A stretch of 64,000 bases of DNA from Pseudorhodobacter ferrugineus DSM 5888. Its GTDB lineage: Bacteria; Pseudomonadota; Alphaproteobacteria; Rhodobacterales; Rhodobacteraceae. The notes beneath the pieces were generated by a model. It ran no database searches and had not been told where the DNA came from. It saw only the letters and a list, made by a program, of their open reading frames with translations. Below, one piece after another: positions 9,621 to 18,446 of this stretch. Every line of letters begins with the position of its first letter. Position 1 is the first letter of the stretch. Both the position numbers and the translations under genes were made by a program. The stretch is taken from contig NZ_ATVN01000013.1 of NCBI RefSeq assembly GCF_000420745.1, positions 40,847 through 104,846 on the forward strand, given 5' to 3'.

Positions 9621-10481
9621 ATGAACAACAACACACGCGGTGGGCTTTTGATGATCGCGGCTATGGCGGGCTTTGCGGTTGAAGATATGTTCTTGAAAAC
9701 CGCCGCCCGCACTGTCCCTGTGGGCCAAATCCTGATGATCTTTGGTGCGGCGGGGATGGTCGGCTTTGCCATACTCGCCAAACGCCAAGGCGCGCAGCTC
9801 CTCAACCCCGACATCCTGTCGCGCCCCATTCTGACCCGCGCAGTGTTCGAGGTGATGGGACGGCTGTTCTACACACTCGCCATCGCCATGACGCCACTGT
9901 CCTCGGCCTCCGCCATTCTCCAAGCCACCCCTTTGGTCGTCGTCGCAGGGGCGGCGCTAGTGTTTGGCGAACGCGTGGGCTGGCGGCGCTGGGCGGCGAT
10001 CATGGCGGGCTTTGCAGGCGTTATAATCATACTGCGGCCGGGATTGGAGGGGTTCACACCTTTGTCGATTCTGGCCGTGCTGGGCATGCTCGGCTTTGCC
10101 GGCCGTGACCTCGCCACCCGCGCCGCGCCCAAAACCCTGTCAAACCTGACCCTTGGCGTCTACGGCTTTGCCATGATGGTGCCCACCGGCGCAGGCCTTT
10201 TGGCATGGACAGGCGGCGCGGTTGTGCCTGATGCCGCCACCAGCGCGGCCCTTGCCGCTGCAACCGTGTTCGGCGTGGCGGGCTATTACGCCCTAACCGC
10301 CGCAATGCGTGTGGGCGAGGTGTCGGTCGTCACCCCGTTCCGCTATACACGCCTGCTGTTCGCGCTGATCCTCGGCACACTCGTCTTTGCCGAACGCCCC
10401 GACGCCGCCACCTTGCTTGGCAGCGCAATCATTGTCGCCTCGGGCATTTACACCCTGCTACGCGGACGCAAGGCAGGCTAA
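9621..10481 (+). CDS. DMT-superfamily (EamA) transporter
   Basis: A 286-residue membrane protein with ten hydrophobic helices in two EamA repeats. The first repeat carries the family's FGERVGWRRWAAI loop at about residues 115-127, and the second ends with a short Arg/Lys tail. It follows the cupin gene by 55 nt on the same strand. The cupin, this exporter and the ion channel together sit between dapA and smpB, which are often close in related genomes (from memory). Substrate unknown. Confidence 0.9.
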   Translation: MNNNTRGGLLMIAAMAGFAVEDMFLKTAARTVPVGQILMIFGAAGMVGFAILAKRQGAQLLNPDILSRPILTRAVFEVMGRLFYTLAIAMTPLSSASAILQATPLVVVAGAALVFGERVGWRRWAAIMAGFAGVIIILRPGLEGFTPLSILAVLGMLGFAGRDLATRAAPKTLSNLTLGVYGFAMMVPTGAGLLAWTGGAVVPDAATSAALAAATVFGVAGYYALTAAMRVGEVSVVTPFRYTRLLFALILGTLVFAERPDAATLLGSAIIVASGIYTLLRGRKAG

Positions 10482-10597
10482 CCGGACCTTGCGCAACGCT
10501 TTGCCTTGGGCGATCGTGCGGCTATGAAAACACGTTACCAATGCCATAACCAACCCGCGCAACGGCCCATAAACTACACCCTAATCGCGCGGCGCCT

Positions 10598-11041
10598 CTA
10601 ATCCGGCCGCTTGCGCGCATTCATCTGCCCCAACCGCACATGGCGCAGCGCCTCAACCAACAACGCGGTCAGCAACCCGAAATTCAGCAACCCATTCGCC
10701 GCCGCCATTCCACTTAACAACCGCCATTCACGCGGCAACAGCACATCGCCAAACCCCAGCGTGGTGAAACTGACCAAGGAAAAATACACCGACGCTTCCA
10801 GCGTCACAAAAATCCCCAACCCCCAAAACGCCAGCGCCCAAATCCAGACCCCCGCCGTAATAATCCCCAACACCACAAACGACACACCCAGCATCACCAA
10901 CAGCAGCTTGGGCCGATGCGGTTCGCGCACCAACCAACGGTGACTGCGCGCAAACCCCATCTCCATCGCCAAAATCCCCGCCCCGCCTACGGCAATCGAC
11001 AGCATCATCAACCCCGTGCCTATGGCAATCTGTAAAATCAT
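10598..11041 (-). CDS. Small two-pore-helix ion channel (potassium-channel-like)
   Basis: A 147-residue membrane protein. Helices lie at about residues 5-27, 46-80 and 110-130, with a pore loop before the last one. The pore carries SFTTLGFGDV at about 92-101, a close variant of the K+ channel selectivity filter TxGYGD/TxGFGD, here with Leu in the variable position. There is no RCK/TrkA regulatory domain and no voltage sensor. It is likely a small K+ or non-selective cation channel. It is convergent with the DMT gene and diverges from smpB over 72 nt. Confidence 0.82.
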   Translation of the reverse strand: MILQIAIGTGLMMLSIAVGGAGILAMEMGFARSHRWLVREPHRPKLLLVMLGVSFVVLGIITAGVWIWALAFWGLGIFVTLEASVYFSLVSFTTLGFGDVLLPREWRLLSGMAAANGLLNFGLLTALLVEALRHVRLGQMNARKRPD

Positions 11042-11113
11042 ACGGCTCCTTTACCCGCGCCCAAACGCGCGCCCATCTGGACAGTCGCGGCGCGAACCCC
11101 TATCTGATGGGCT

Positions 11114-11587
11114 ATGGTAAAACACAGCGACCCCAATTCCAAACTGATTGCCGAAAACCGCCGCGCGCGGTTCGATTTCGCAATCGAAGATGATATCGAG
11201 GCCGGCATCATGCTGCTCGGGTCCGAGGTAAAGTCCCTGCGCCAAGGCGGCTCCAACATCGCCGAAAGCTATGCAAGCGTTGAGGACGGCGAGCTGTGGC
11301 TGATCAACGGCTATATCGCCCCCTACCTGCAAGCCAAAACCTGGGGCCATGACGAACGCCGCAAGCGCAAGCTGCTGGTTTCCAAAAAGGAACTGGCCCG
11401 CCTGTGGAATTCCACGGCCCGCGAAGGCATGACCATCGTGCCGCTAAAGATGTATTTCAACGAACGCGGCACAGTAAAACTGAAAATCGGCATCGCCAAA
11501 GGCAAGAAAAACGCGGACAAGCGCGAAACCTCGGCCAAACGCGATTGGGACAGGCAAAAAGCACGGTTGCTAAAGCAGAATCGCTGA
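11114..11587 (+). CDS. smpB: SsrA (tmRNA)-binding protein SmpB
   Basis: A 157-residue protein that delivers tmRNA to stalled ribosomes for trans-translation. The conserved beta-barrel core is recognisable: [24 protein letters not shown], and GYIAPYLQ. The C-terminal basic tail ([22 protein letters not shown] region, from about 130) is the part that enters the decoding centre. Length and order are normal. The tmRNA itself (ssrA) is not in the window. Confidence 0.97.
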   Translation: MVKHSDPNSKLIAENRRARFDFAIEDDIEAGIMLLGSEVKSLRQGGSNIAESYASVEDGELWLINGYIAPYLQAKTWGHDERRKRKLLVSKKELARLWNSTAREGMTIVPLKMYFNERGTVKLKIGIAKGKKNADKRETSAKRDWDRQKARLLKQNR

Positions 11588-11745
11588 CATCCGGCCTGTA
11601 AAACCCGCAACACCATGCCACCTTTTGCCCGATTGGGCCGCCCCTGCACCCCATGCTGGGGCAGTTTTGCATGACCCACCCCGCTCTGCCCTTGCCTCAA
11701 TCGCGCGATCCGATATACCCGACGCATTGCAGCAAGGAGCCAACG

Positions 11746-12606
11746 ATGACCCCCGCCCCGCAAGATGACCCAAAAACCCTCGTCTCGACCGAGTGGCTGG
11801 CCCAGCATCTCAAAGACCCAGATCTGCGCATCATTGATGCCTCGTGGCACATGCCCGCCGCGGCCCGCGATGCACGCGCCGAATACAACAGCACCCATAT
11901 CCCCGGCGCGCGGTTTTTCGATATTGATGAAATCTCGGACCACCGCTCTGACCTGCCCCACATGGCCCCGCCGGTGGAAAAATTCATCAGCCGCATGCGC
12001 GCGATGGGCATAGGCGACGGGCATCAAGTGGTGGTCTATGACAGCACAGGCCTATTTTCCGCCGCCCGCGTCTGGTGGACCTTCCGCCTGATGGGCAAAA
12101 CCGATGTCGCCGTGCTGGATGGCGGCCTGCCCAAATGGCTGGCCGAAGGCCGCGAGGTCGAAGATATGCCCCCCGTGGTCCGCGACCGCCACATCACCGT
12201 GCAGCGCCAATCCGGTTTGGTCAAAGATGTGACCCAAGTGGCGTCAGCCTCCAAATTGGCACAAGTCGAAATCATCGACGCCCGCGCCGCCCCGCGTTTC
12301 AAAGGCGAGGTGGCCGAACCCCGCGCAGGTCTGCGGTCCGGTCATATCCCCAACTCCAAAAACCTGCCCTTTGGTAATTTGCTGAATGATAACGGCACGA
12401 TGAAGGCGCCACCCGCGCTGAAAGCGGCGTTTGAAACCGCAGGCGTTGACCTGTCCAGACCCGTCATCACCACTTGCGGCTCAGGGGTGACGGCGGCAAT
12501 CCTCAGCCTTGGGCTGGAACGGATCGGCCACCGCAATCACGCGCTTTATGATGGCTCTTGGTCCGAGTGGGGCATGTTTGACGACCTGCCTATCGCCAAA
12601 GGTTAA
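11746..12606 (+). CDS. sseA: 3-mercaptopyruvate / thiosulfate sulfurtransferase
   Basis: A 286-residue protein with two rhodanese domains. The N-terminal inactive domain spans about 10-135. The C-terminal domain carries the active-site loop CGSGVTA with the nucleophilic Cys near residue 244; this loop form is typical of mercaptopyruvate sulfurtransferases rather than thiosulfate-specific rhodaneses. It moves sulfane sulfur from 3-mercaptopyruvate to acceptors in the cytoplasm. AAGGAG at 11734-11739 sets the ATG at 11746. The aminotransferase gene follows after 27 nt on the same strand, and transamination of cysteine yields mercaptopyruvate, so a functional link is plausible but inferred. Confidence 0.92.
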   Translation: MTPAPQDDPKTLVSTEWLAQHLKDPDLRIIDASWHMPAAARDARAEYNSTHIPGARFFDIDEISDHRSDLPHMAPPVEKFISRMRAMGIGDGHQVVVYDSTGLFSAARVWWTFRLMGKTDVAVLDGGLPKWLAEGREVEDMPPVVRDRHITVQRQSGLVKDVTQVASASKLAQVEIIDARAAPRFKGEVAEPRAGLRSGHIPNSKNLPFGNLLNDNGTMKAPPALKAAFETAGVDLSRPVITTCGSGVTAAILSLGLERIGHRNHALYDGSWSEWGMFDDLPIAKG

Positions 12607-12633
12607 CCCTCTGATACTTTGAAAGCCCACAAA

Positions 12634-13818
12634 ATGCTGAACGCCCTGCACGCCCAACCCCAAGACAAAATCCTGCAACTGATCCAGATGTTCAAGGATG
12701 ACCCAAGGGATACCAAAATCGACCTTGGGGTCGGGGTTTACAAGGATGCAACGGGCCTGACCCCTGTGATGCGGGCGGTCAAAGCAGCGGAAAAACAGCT
12801 TTGGGAAACCGAAGTCACCAAAACCTACACCGGCCTTGCAGGCGAACCCGCCTATGCGACCGCCATGCAGGATTTGCTGTTGGACGGCACTGTGCCCGCC
12901 GACCGCTTGTCTGCAATTGCCACCCCCGGCGGCACAGGTGCCATTCGTCAGGCGCTGGAACTGATCCAACTTGCCAGCCCCGATGCAACGGTCTGGCTGT
13001 CCAACCCCACATGGCCCAATCACCCGTCAATCATCAAATATCTGGGCATGACCATGTCCGAATATCGGTATTTCGACACCGAGTCCCGTGGCGTCGATTT
13101 TGACGGCATGTTGGCCGATCTGGGCCAAATCAAAGCAGGTGATGTCGTCTTGCTCCACGCCTGCTGCCACAACCCGACCGGCGCAAACCTGACCCTGCCC
13201 CAATGGGCCGCCGTGGCCGATCTGTTGGAAAAAACCGGCGCAATCCCGTTTATCGACATTGCCTACCAAGGCTTTGGTGACGGGCTAGAGGCTGACGCCG
13301 CGGGTATGCGCCTTTTGGCCGCCCGCCTGCCCGAACTGCTGATCGCCGCGTCTTGTTCCAAAAACTTTGGCATCTACCGTGAACGCACGGGCATCCTGAT
13401 CGCCGTGTCGCCCAAGGCCGACATGCGCGCCGTGGTCCAGGGCAACCTTGCCTTTCTGAACCGCCAAAATTTCAGCTTCCCCCCCGATCATGGCGCGCGC
13501 CTTGTGACCATGATCCTGAACGACCCCGCCTTGCGCGCCGATTGGCAGGCAGAACTGGAAGAGGTGCGCCAGAACATGCTCACCTTGCGCGAAACCCTCG
13601 CCGCCGAATTGCGCCGCCTGTCGGGGTCCGACCGTTTTGGCTTTCTCGCCCAGCATCGCGGCATGTTCTCGCGCCTTGGGGCCACGCCCGAACAGGTCGA
13701 ATCCCTGCGCCGCGATCACGGCATCTATATGGTCGGTGACAGCCGCATGAACATCGCAGGCCTGAACGCCCGCACCGTCCCGATTTTGGCGCAGGCCATC
13801 ATCGACGCAGGCGTTTGA
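12634..13818 (+). CDS. tyrB: Aromatic/aspartate amino acid aminotransferase (class I, TyrB-like)
   Basis: A 394-residue PLP enzyme of the AspC/TyrB branch. It transfers amino groups between 2-oxoglutarate and aromatic or dicarboxylic amino acids. Landmarks are the N-terminal DLGVGVYKDATG, the CHNPTG-type loop (CCHNPTGANLT near 185), and the Schiff-base Lys in SCSKNFGIYRERTG at 243. A conserved Arg near the C-terminus would bind the substrate carboxylate. I chose the ATG at 12634, which gives the family length; a TTG at 12619 is an alternative. It lies 27 nt after sseA. Whether the true preference is aspartate or aromatic amino acids cannot be settled by reading. Confidence 0.9.
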   Translation: MLNALHAQPQDKILQLIQMFKDDPRDTKIDLGVGVYKDATGLTPVMRAVKAAEKQLWETEVTKTYTGLAGEPAYATAMQDLLLDGTVPADRLSAIATPGGTGAIRQALELIQLASPDATVWLSNPTWPNHPSIIKYLGMTMSEYRYFDTESRGVDFDGMLADLGQIKAGDVVLLHACCHNPTGANLTLPQWAAVADLLEKTGAIPFIDIAYQGFGDGLEADAAGMRLLAARLPELLIAASCSKNFGIYRERTGILIAVSPKADMRAVVQGNLAFLNRQNFSFPPDHGARLVTMILNDPALRADWQAELEEVRQNMLTLRETLAAELRRLSGSDRFGFLAQHRGMFSRLGATPEQVESLRRDHGIYMVGDSRMNIAGLNARTVPILAQAIIDAGV

Positions 13819-13831
13819 CCGTACACACGGG

Positions 13832-13852
13832 TGTATGTACGGAAAACATACA
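13832..13852 (+). promoter_or_regulatory. Inverted repeat just upstream of the HAD gene
   Basis: TGTATGT (13832-13838) and ACATACA (13846-13852) form a perfect 7-bp inverted repeat around ACGGAAA, 24 nt before the HAD start codon. The flanks contain further TAC/GTA-rich repeats. It may be an operator or a leader hairpin affecting translation. The sequence does not identify the regulator. Confidence 0.35.
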
Positions 13853-13875
13853 GACAGCATACGGGAAAAATACGC

Positions 13876-14508
13876 ATGTTTGATGCAGTCATCTTTGATC
13901 TGGACGGCACCTTGCTCGACACCGAAAGCCTGACCCAAGCGGCTGGCATTCTGGCCTTTGCCGAATGCGGTGTGACCGTCGACCCCGCGTTTTTGCACGG
14001 GCTGATCGGGCGGGATGACGTGACAGGCGCAGGCCTTATCCGCGCGCAGTTTCCCGATCTGGATTTCGCCACTTTCACAGCGGTGTGGACCCGCCAGGTC
14101 GCCGCGCATTACGCCAAAGGCATCCCGCTAAAACCTGGCACCCATGACCTTCTGGGCGCGATTGATCTGCCCATCGCGATTGCCACATCCTCGACCCGCG
14201 CACAGTTGGATTACAAGCTGGGTGTCAGCGATATTTCTCGCTATTTCAAACACTTCGTCACCTTCAACGATGTGAAACACGCCAAGCCCGCCCCCGATCC
14301 GTTCCTGTTGGCCGCCCATCTTTTGGGCGTCGATCCCGCCCGTTGCGTGGCGTTTGAAGATAGCGAGGCAGGCGCAGAATCCGCCCACAGCGCCGGCATG
14401 ACCGTGGTCCAAGTCCCTGATATCAACCCCGCCTCTGGCCGCTTTGCCCATCTGGTCGCCCCCGATTTGCTGACGGGCGCACGCGAAATCGGCCTTATTC
14501 CCAAGTGA
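13876..14508 (+). CDS. HAD-superfamily phosphatase, beta-phosphoglucomutase/Gph-like subfamily IA
   Basis: A 210-residue HAD hydrolase. Motif I is FDLDGTLLDTES with Asp8 as nucleophile and Asp10 as acid/base. Motif II is ATSSTRAQ near 100, the motif III Lys is in VKHAKPAPDPF near 137, and motif IV is FEDSEAGAESA near 158. The helical cap between motifs I and II is the small C1 type. Typical substrates are sugar phosphates or phosphoglycolate; the exact one cannot be named. The ATG at 13876 is preferred over the one at 13831, which would add a non-conserved tail in front of motif I. Confidence 0.9.
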   Translation: MFDAVIFDLDGTLLDTESLTQAAGILAFAECGVTVDPAFLHGLIGRDDVTGAGLIRAQFPDLDFATFTAVWTRQVAAHYAKGIPLKPGTHDLLGAIDLPIAIATSSTRAQLDYKLGVSDISRYFKHFVTFNDVKHAKPAPDPFLLAAHLLGVDPARCVAFEDSEAGAESAHSAGMTVVQVPDINPASGRFAHLVAPDLLTGAREIGLIPK

Positions 14509-14540
14509 TCTTGCGAATCCCCTATCCTCGTCTTATATGA

Positions 14541-14643
14541 GGGGTGAGAGGTTGGCGCGGGCAGGTGCCTCGCCAACCTGGTCAGGTCCGGAAGGAAGCA
14601 GCCACAACGAGCCCCACTTGGGTCGATGTCCAGCCTCTCACCC
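14541..14643 (+). ncRNA. ffs: Signal recognition particle RNA, small bacterial (4.5S) type
   Basis: The region contains the SRP apical-domain hallmark GGTCAGGTCCGGAAGGAAGC (14580-14599), including the GGAA tetraloop and the asymmetric internal loop that bind Ffh. The ends pair: GGGTGAGAGG at 14542-14551 is complementary to CCTCTCACCC at 14634-14643. The length of about 103 nt fits the small SRP RNA of alphaproteobacteria. The exact 5' and 3' ends are estimated from the terminal helix. It acts with Ffh and FtsY in co-translational membrane targeting. rsgA follows directly. Confidence 0.96.
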
Positions 14644-14676
14644 TACCCCCCACGCGGCGCAATATGGCCGCCCGCA

Positions 14677-15768
14677 TTGGGATGCAACACCATTTCCCTT
14701 ATTGAAAACAATGCTTTGGCTACCCTCGGCTGGACCGAAGATTTCGCGCGCCAAATCACCCCAGACGATGACGGCAGCCTGCCCGCCCGCGTGACCCAAG
14801 TGCACCGCGACCGTTTGGCAGTGCTAACGGCCGATGGCCCGCGCGAGGTGGCGCTGCCCAATGGCCACCCCTCGGGCAGCTTTGCCGTGGGCGATTGGGT
14901 GATGATTTCCGCCAGCCAATCTGTGATGCGTAGGCGGTTGGACCGTCACAGCCTGCTGCAACGCCGTGTCCATTCCCGCGCAGGCAGCCGCAATATCGGT
15001 GAATACCGCCTGATCGGCGCAAACATCGACACGCTGTTTATCACGACGTCCTGCAACGCCGATTTCAACGTGGCGCGCCTTGAACGCTATCTGACCCTTG
15101 CGCATGACGCAGGCGTCGAACCCGTAATTTTGTTGACCAAAGCCGATATGGCTGATGACCCCGAAAGCTATGCCATTGAGGCGCAAAAGCTGGGCCGCGA
15201 CCTTGCAGTTCTGGTGCTGGATGCCCACGCCCCTGATGTGCCCGAACGGCTGGCGCAGTGGTGTACAATGGGCAAAACGGTGGCGCTGTCCGGCTCGTCC
15301 GGTGTCGGAAAAACCACTTTAACCAATGCCTTAACCGGTGGAGATGAGGCGACCCAAGGCGTGCGCGATGACACGCGCGGCCGCCACACCACCACCGCCC
15401 GCAGCCTGCACCCCTTGCCCCAAGGCGGCTGGCTGATCGACACGCCGGGCATTCGCGGTCTGGGCGTTTCAGACGCGGCCACGGGCATTGATGTGACATT
15501 TGCCGAGATTACCGAGCTTGCCGCCCAATGCAAATTCCGCGATTGCGCGCACGAAGGCGAACCCGGTTGCGCCGTGCAAGCCGCAATTAAAAGTGGCGAG
15601 ATTGACGCCGACCGCCTTGACCGCTGGCGCAAATTATCGGCCGAAGATGCGGTGAACACCGCCAGTTCCGGTGCTGCGATGGGCAAAGGCTACGGCATCA
15701 CCAAACGCGGCAAGGGCAAAGCGGTGGCCAAGCAAATCAAAGCCGCGCAAAAGCATAAAAAACGCTAA
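14677..15768 (+). CDS. rsgA: Ribosome small-subunit-dependent GTPase RsgA
   Basis: A GTPase that acts in 30S subunit maturation. It shows the circular permutation typical of the family: an OB-fold first (about 25-85), then G4 LLTKADM, G5, G1 P-loop GSSGVGKTTLTNAL near 206, and G3 DTPGIRGLG. The C-terminal zinc knuckle has the pattern CKFRDCAHEGEPGC. The start is uncertain. The only in-frame ATG before the conserved region is at 14626, inside the SRP RNA. TTG at 14677 (used here) or TTG at 14716 are the plausible starts, and neither has a clear ribosome site. Confidence 0.92.
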   Translation: MGCNTISLIENNALATLGWTEDFARQITPDDDGSLPARVTQVHRDRLAVLTADGPREVALPNGHPSGSFAVGDWVMISASQSVMRRRLDRHSLLQRRVHSRAGSRNIGEYRLIGANIDTLFITTSCNADFNVARLERYLTLAHDAGVEPVILLTKADMADDPESYAIEAQKLGRDLAVLVLDAHAPDVPERLAQWCTMGKTVALSGSSGVGKTTLTNALTGGDEATQGVRDDTRGRHTTTARSLHPLPQGGWLIDTPGIRGLGVSDAATGIDVTFAEITELAAQCKFRDCAHEGEPGCAVQAAIKSGEIDADRLDRWRKLSAEDAVNTASSGAAMGKGYGITKRGKGKAVAKQIKAAQKHKKR

Positions 15769-15778
15769 AGCGCCCAAA

Positions 15779-16222
15779 TCAAAGGCCCGCCCAAACCCCT
15801 TGCGCATCCGTTTCCACCGCACAAGGCCGCACCAAACGCAGCCGCGCCAAGGCCGCCTTAGGCGCCTCACCCAATTCCACCATCAACCGCAGCGCAATCA
15901 TCCCCGTGCGCCCGCAACCGCCCCGGCAATGCACCACAATCCGCGCGCCATTCGCCAAAGCAGCGTGCAGATCGGCTGACAGGTCGCCCCAACCGCCCAT
16001 TGGCACGCCATAATCGGCAATCGGAAAACAGCGCTGCGCAATCCCCTCCGCCGCCAAAGCCCCGTTCAGATCCGGTGATAACGCTTCAAATTCAGCAGGT
16101 TCCACCAAACTCAGCACCAAATCCGCCCGCCAGTCCTGCAAGGCCGCCACATCGCCCGCTTGCGGCAAAGGGCACAGGCCCAACACCCCGCCCCCCACTG
16201 AAATCTCGGAAATCGAAAACAC
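15779..16222 (-). CDS. Dual-specificity/protein-tyrosine-type phosphatase
   Basis: A 147-residue protein with the cysteine-phosphatase signature HCRGGCGRTG: Cys99 would be the nucleophile and Arg105 binds phosphate (CX5R). A general-acid Asp may be Asp70 in FPIADYGVP. Length and layout match small atypical dual-specificity phosphatases. Targets could be phosphoproteins or phosphorylated small molecules. It is convergent with rsgA (10 nt apart) and diverges from dnaX over 95 nt. Confidence 0.88.
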   Translation of the reverse strand: MFSISEISVGGGVLGLCPLPQAGDVAALQDWRADLVLSLVEPAEFEALSPDLNGALAAEGIAQRCFPIADYGVPMGGWGDLSADLHAALANGARIVVHCRGGCGRTGMIALRLMVELGEAPKAALARLRLVRPCAVETDAQGVWAGL

Positions 16223-16317
16223 CGTGCGCCCCCATTTTCCAATAGACTAGCCCCACGGGTGGACGCGCCGCAAGCGAGTGCTTAGATTACCCCCAACGAC
16301 GAATCCGAGGGAACCGC

Positions 16318-18066
16318 ATGTCAGACACCGCCCAACCCGCCTATCAGGTTTTGGCCCGCAAATACCGGCCCGAAACCTTTGCCGATTTGGTCGGCCAGTC
16401 GGCGATGGTGCGCACCTTGAAAAACGCCTTTGCCGCAGATCGCATCGCGCAAGCCTTTATTATGACAGGGATTCGTGGCACCGGCAAAACCACCACGGCG
16501 CGGATCATCGCCAAAGGCCTGAACTGCGTTGGCCCCGATGGCACGGGTGGCCCCACGACCGAACCTTGCGGCGTCTGTGATCAATGCAAGTCGATCATGG
16601 AAGGTCGCCATGTCGATGTGATGGAAATGGACGCCGCCTCGCGTACTGGCGTTGATGACATCCGCGAAATCATCGCCTCGGTGGCCTACCGCGCCACATC
16701 AGCCCGCTACAAAATCTATATCATCGATGAAGTTCACATGCTGTCGACCAACGCGTTCAACGCGCTGCTGAAAACGCTCGAGGAACCGCCAGCCCATGTA
16801 AAATTCATCTTTGCGACAACCGAAATCCGCAAAGTTCCCGTGACCGTATTGTCGCGCTGCCAGCGGTTTGATTTGAAACGGATTGAACCCGAGGTGCAGA
16901 TCGCCCTGCTGCAAAAGATTGCCAAAGGCGAAGGCGCGAATATTTCCGATGACGCGCTGGCCCTGATTACCCGCGCTGCCGAAGGGTCGGCGCGTGATGC
17001 GACATCCCTGCTGGACCAAGCGATCAGCCACGGGGCTGGCGAAACCACTGCCGACCAAGTCCGCGCGATGCTTGGGCTGGCCGACAGGGGCCGTGTGCTG
17101 GATCTGTTTGATATGGTCGTACGCGGTGACGCGGCGGCGGCCTTGACCGAACTGGCGGGCCAATATGCAGACGGCGCGGACCCGATGGCCGTGCTGCGCG
17201 ATTTGGCAGAAATTACACATTGGTTGTCGGTTATAAAAATCACGCCAGAGGCCGCAGATGACCCAACCATCCCGCCTGATGAGCGCAAGCGCGGCCTTGA
17301 TATGTCGTCGCGCCTGCCGATGCGGGTGCTAACGCGGATGTGGCAAATGCTGTTGAAATCGCTGGAAGAGGTGGCGCTGGCCCCGAATGCGATGATGGCG
17401 GCAGAAATGGCCGTGATCCGCCTGACCCATGTCGCCGATTTGCCCGACCCCGAAACCCTGATCCGCAAACTGCAAACGGCCCAAAACGCGGCCCCCACTG
17501 GCGGCGCGCCTGCGAGCGGCGGGGGCGGGATGGTGCATGCCACCACGCGGCTGCATGCCCCCGCGATGGGGCCGGTTCATGGGGCCGTCACCATGCAAGG
17601 CGGGCAATCGGCGGCGGTGGTGCTTGCCCCTGGTGCCTTGGAAAGTTTTGTCACCTTTGAGCATGTTGTCGACCTGATCCGCGAACGCCGCGATATGACC
17701 TTGCTGGTCGAGGTTGAGACGAACTTGCGGCTGGCAAAATATACGCCCGGTCGGATTGAATTTGAACCGACCGAAAAAGCCCCACGTGACCTTGCGGCGC
17801 GGCTGGCGGGGCGGCTTCAGGGGTGGACAGGGCAACGCTGGGCCGTGACGGTGGTGAATACCGGCGGTGCAGCAACGATTGCCGAGGATCAAGACAAAGG
17901 CCGGATCGAGGCGGAAGCGAAGGCGATGGAGAACCCGCTGGTGCAAGCCGTGTTCGCCGCCTTTCCGGGGGTGAAAATCACCGCGATGCGTAAACCCGAG
18001 CTGGAGGCGGCCTTTGATGCCCTGCCCGAGGTTGAGGATGAATGGGACCCGTTCGAGGAAGGCTAG
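16318..18066 (+). CDS. dnaX: DNA polymerase III subunit gamma/tau
   Basis: Clamp-loader ATPase of the replicative polymerase, 582 residues. The opening VLARKYRPETFADLVGQ is the classic DnaX N-terminus. Walker A GIRGTGKTTTAR starts at 51, the zinc module Cys residues lie in CVGPDG/CGVCDQC at about 70-90, Walker B is IYIIDEVHML, and sensor 1 is FATTEIRKVP. Residues from about 370 onward are the tau-like tail, which would contact DnaB and the polymerase core. I did not identify a slippery-site frameshift signal for making gamma. It is followed by ybaB and recR in the usual cluster. Confidence 0.96.
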   Translation: MSDTAQPAYQVLARKYRPETFADLVGQSAMVRTLKNAFAADRIAQAFIMTGIRGTGKTTTARIIAKGLNCVGPDGTGGPTTEPCGVCDQCKSIMEGRHVDVMEMDAASRTGVDDIREIIASVAYRATSARYKIYIIDEVHMLSTNAFNALLKTLEEPPAHVKFIFATTEIRKVPVTVLSRCQRFDLKRIEPEVQIALLQKIAKGEGANISDDALALITRAAEGSARDATSLLDQAISHGAGETTADQVRAMLGLADRGRVLDLFDMVVRGDAAAALTELAGQYADGADPMAVLRDLAEITHWLSVIKITPEAADDPTIPPDERKRGLDMSSRLPMRVLTRMWQMLLKSLEEVALAPNAMMAAEMAVIRLTHVADLPDPETLIRKLQTAQNAAPTGGAPASGGGGMVHATTRLHAPAMGPVHGAVTMQGGQSAAVVLAPGALESFVTFEHVVDLIRERRDMTLLVEVETNLRLAKYTPGRIEFEPTEKAPRDLAARLAGRLQGWTGQRWAVTVVNTGGAATIAEDQDKGRIEAEAKAMENPLVQAVFAAFPGVKITAMRKPELEAAFDALPEVEDEWDPFEEG

Positions 18067-18101
18067 CCTTGGACCCGGATGAAACAATTGGAGAAGAGAC
18101 G

Positions 18102-18446
18102 ATGCTAAAAGGTTTGGGTGGGCTTGGCGATATGGCCAAGATGATGAAAGCCGCGCAGGACATGCAGGGCAAAATGGCCGAGATGCAAGCGGGGCTGGAG
18201 CGGATCGTTGTGGTTGGCGAAAGCGGGGCTGGGCTGGTCCGTGCCCGGGCCACGGCCAAGGGCGAATTGACGGGGCTGGAAATTGACCCGTCGATCTTTG
18301 TCGCCTCTGAGAAGGAAGTGGTCGAGGATCTGATCCTTGCCGCGATCAAGGACGCACAAGGCAAAGCGAGCGAACGGGCGCAGGCCGAAATGGCCAAGCT
18401 TACCGAAGGCTTGGGCCTGCCTGCCGGCATGAAGCTGCCGTTCTAA
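18102..18446 (+). CDS. ybaB: YbaB/EbfC nucleoid-associated protein
   Basis: A 114-residue small DNA-binding protein of the EbfC/YbaB family, which forms dimers with a tweezer-like shape. It starts with MLKGLGGLGDMAKMMKAAQ and ends with a GLGLPAGMKLPF tail, both typical. The ATG at 18102 is preceded by GGAGAAGAG; it lies 35 nt after dnaX. Its stop codon abuts the recR start codon. Found in the standard dnaX-ybaB-recR order, which links it to replication/recombination. Confidence 0.94.
   Translation: MLKGLGGLGDMAKMMKAAQDMQGKMAEMQAGLERIVVVGESGAGLVRARATAKGELTGLEIDPSIFVASEKEVVEDLILAAIKDAQGKASERAQAEMAKLTEGLGLPAGMKLPF

Noticed and set aside
14537..14794. Open frame covering the SRP RNA
   Set aside because: The conserved SRP RNA structure explains the sequence; the translation resembles no protein.
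16318..18066. Programmed frameshift in dnaX
   Set aside because: I did not find an A-rich slippery heptamer with a following stem at the usual place.
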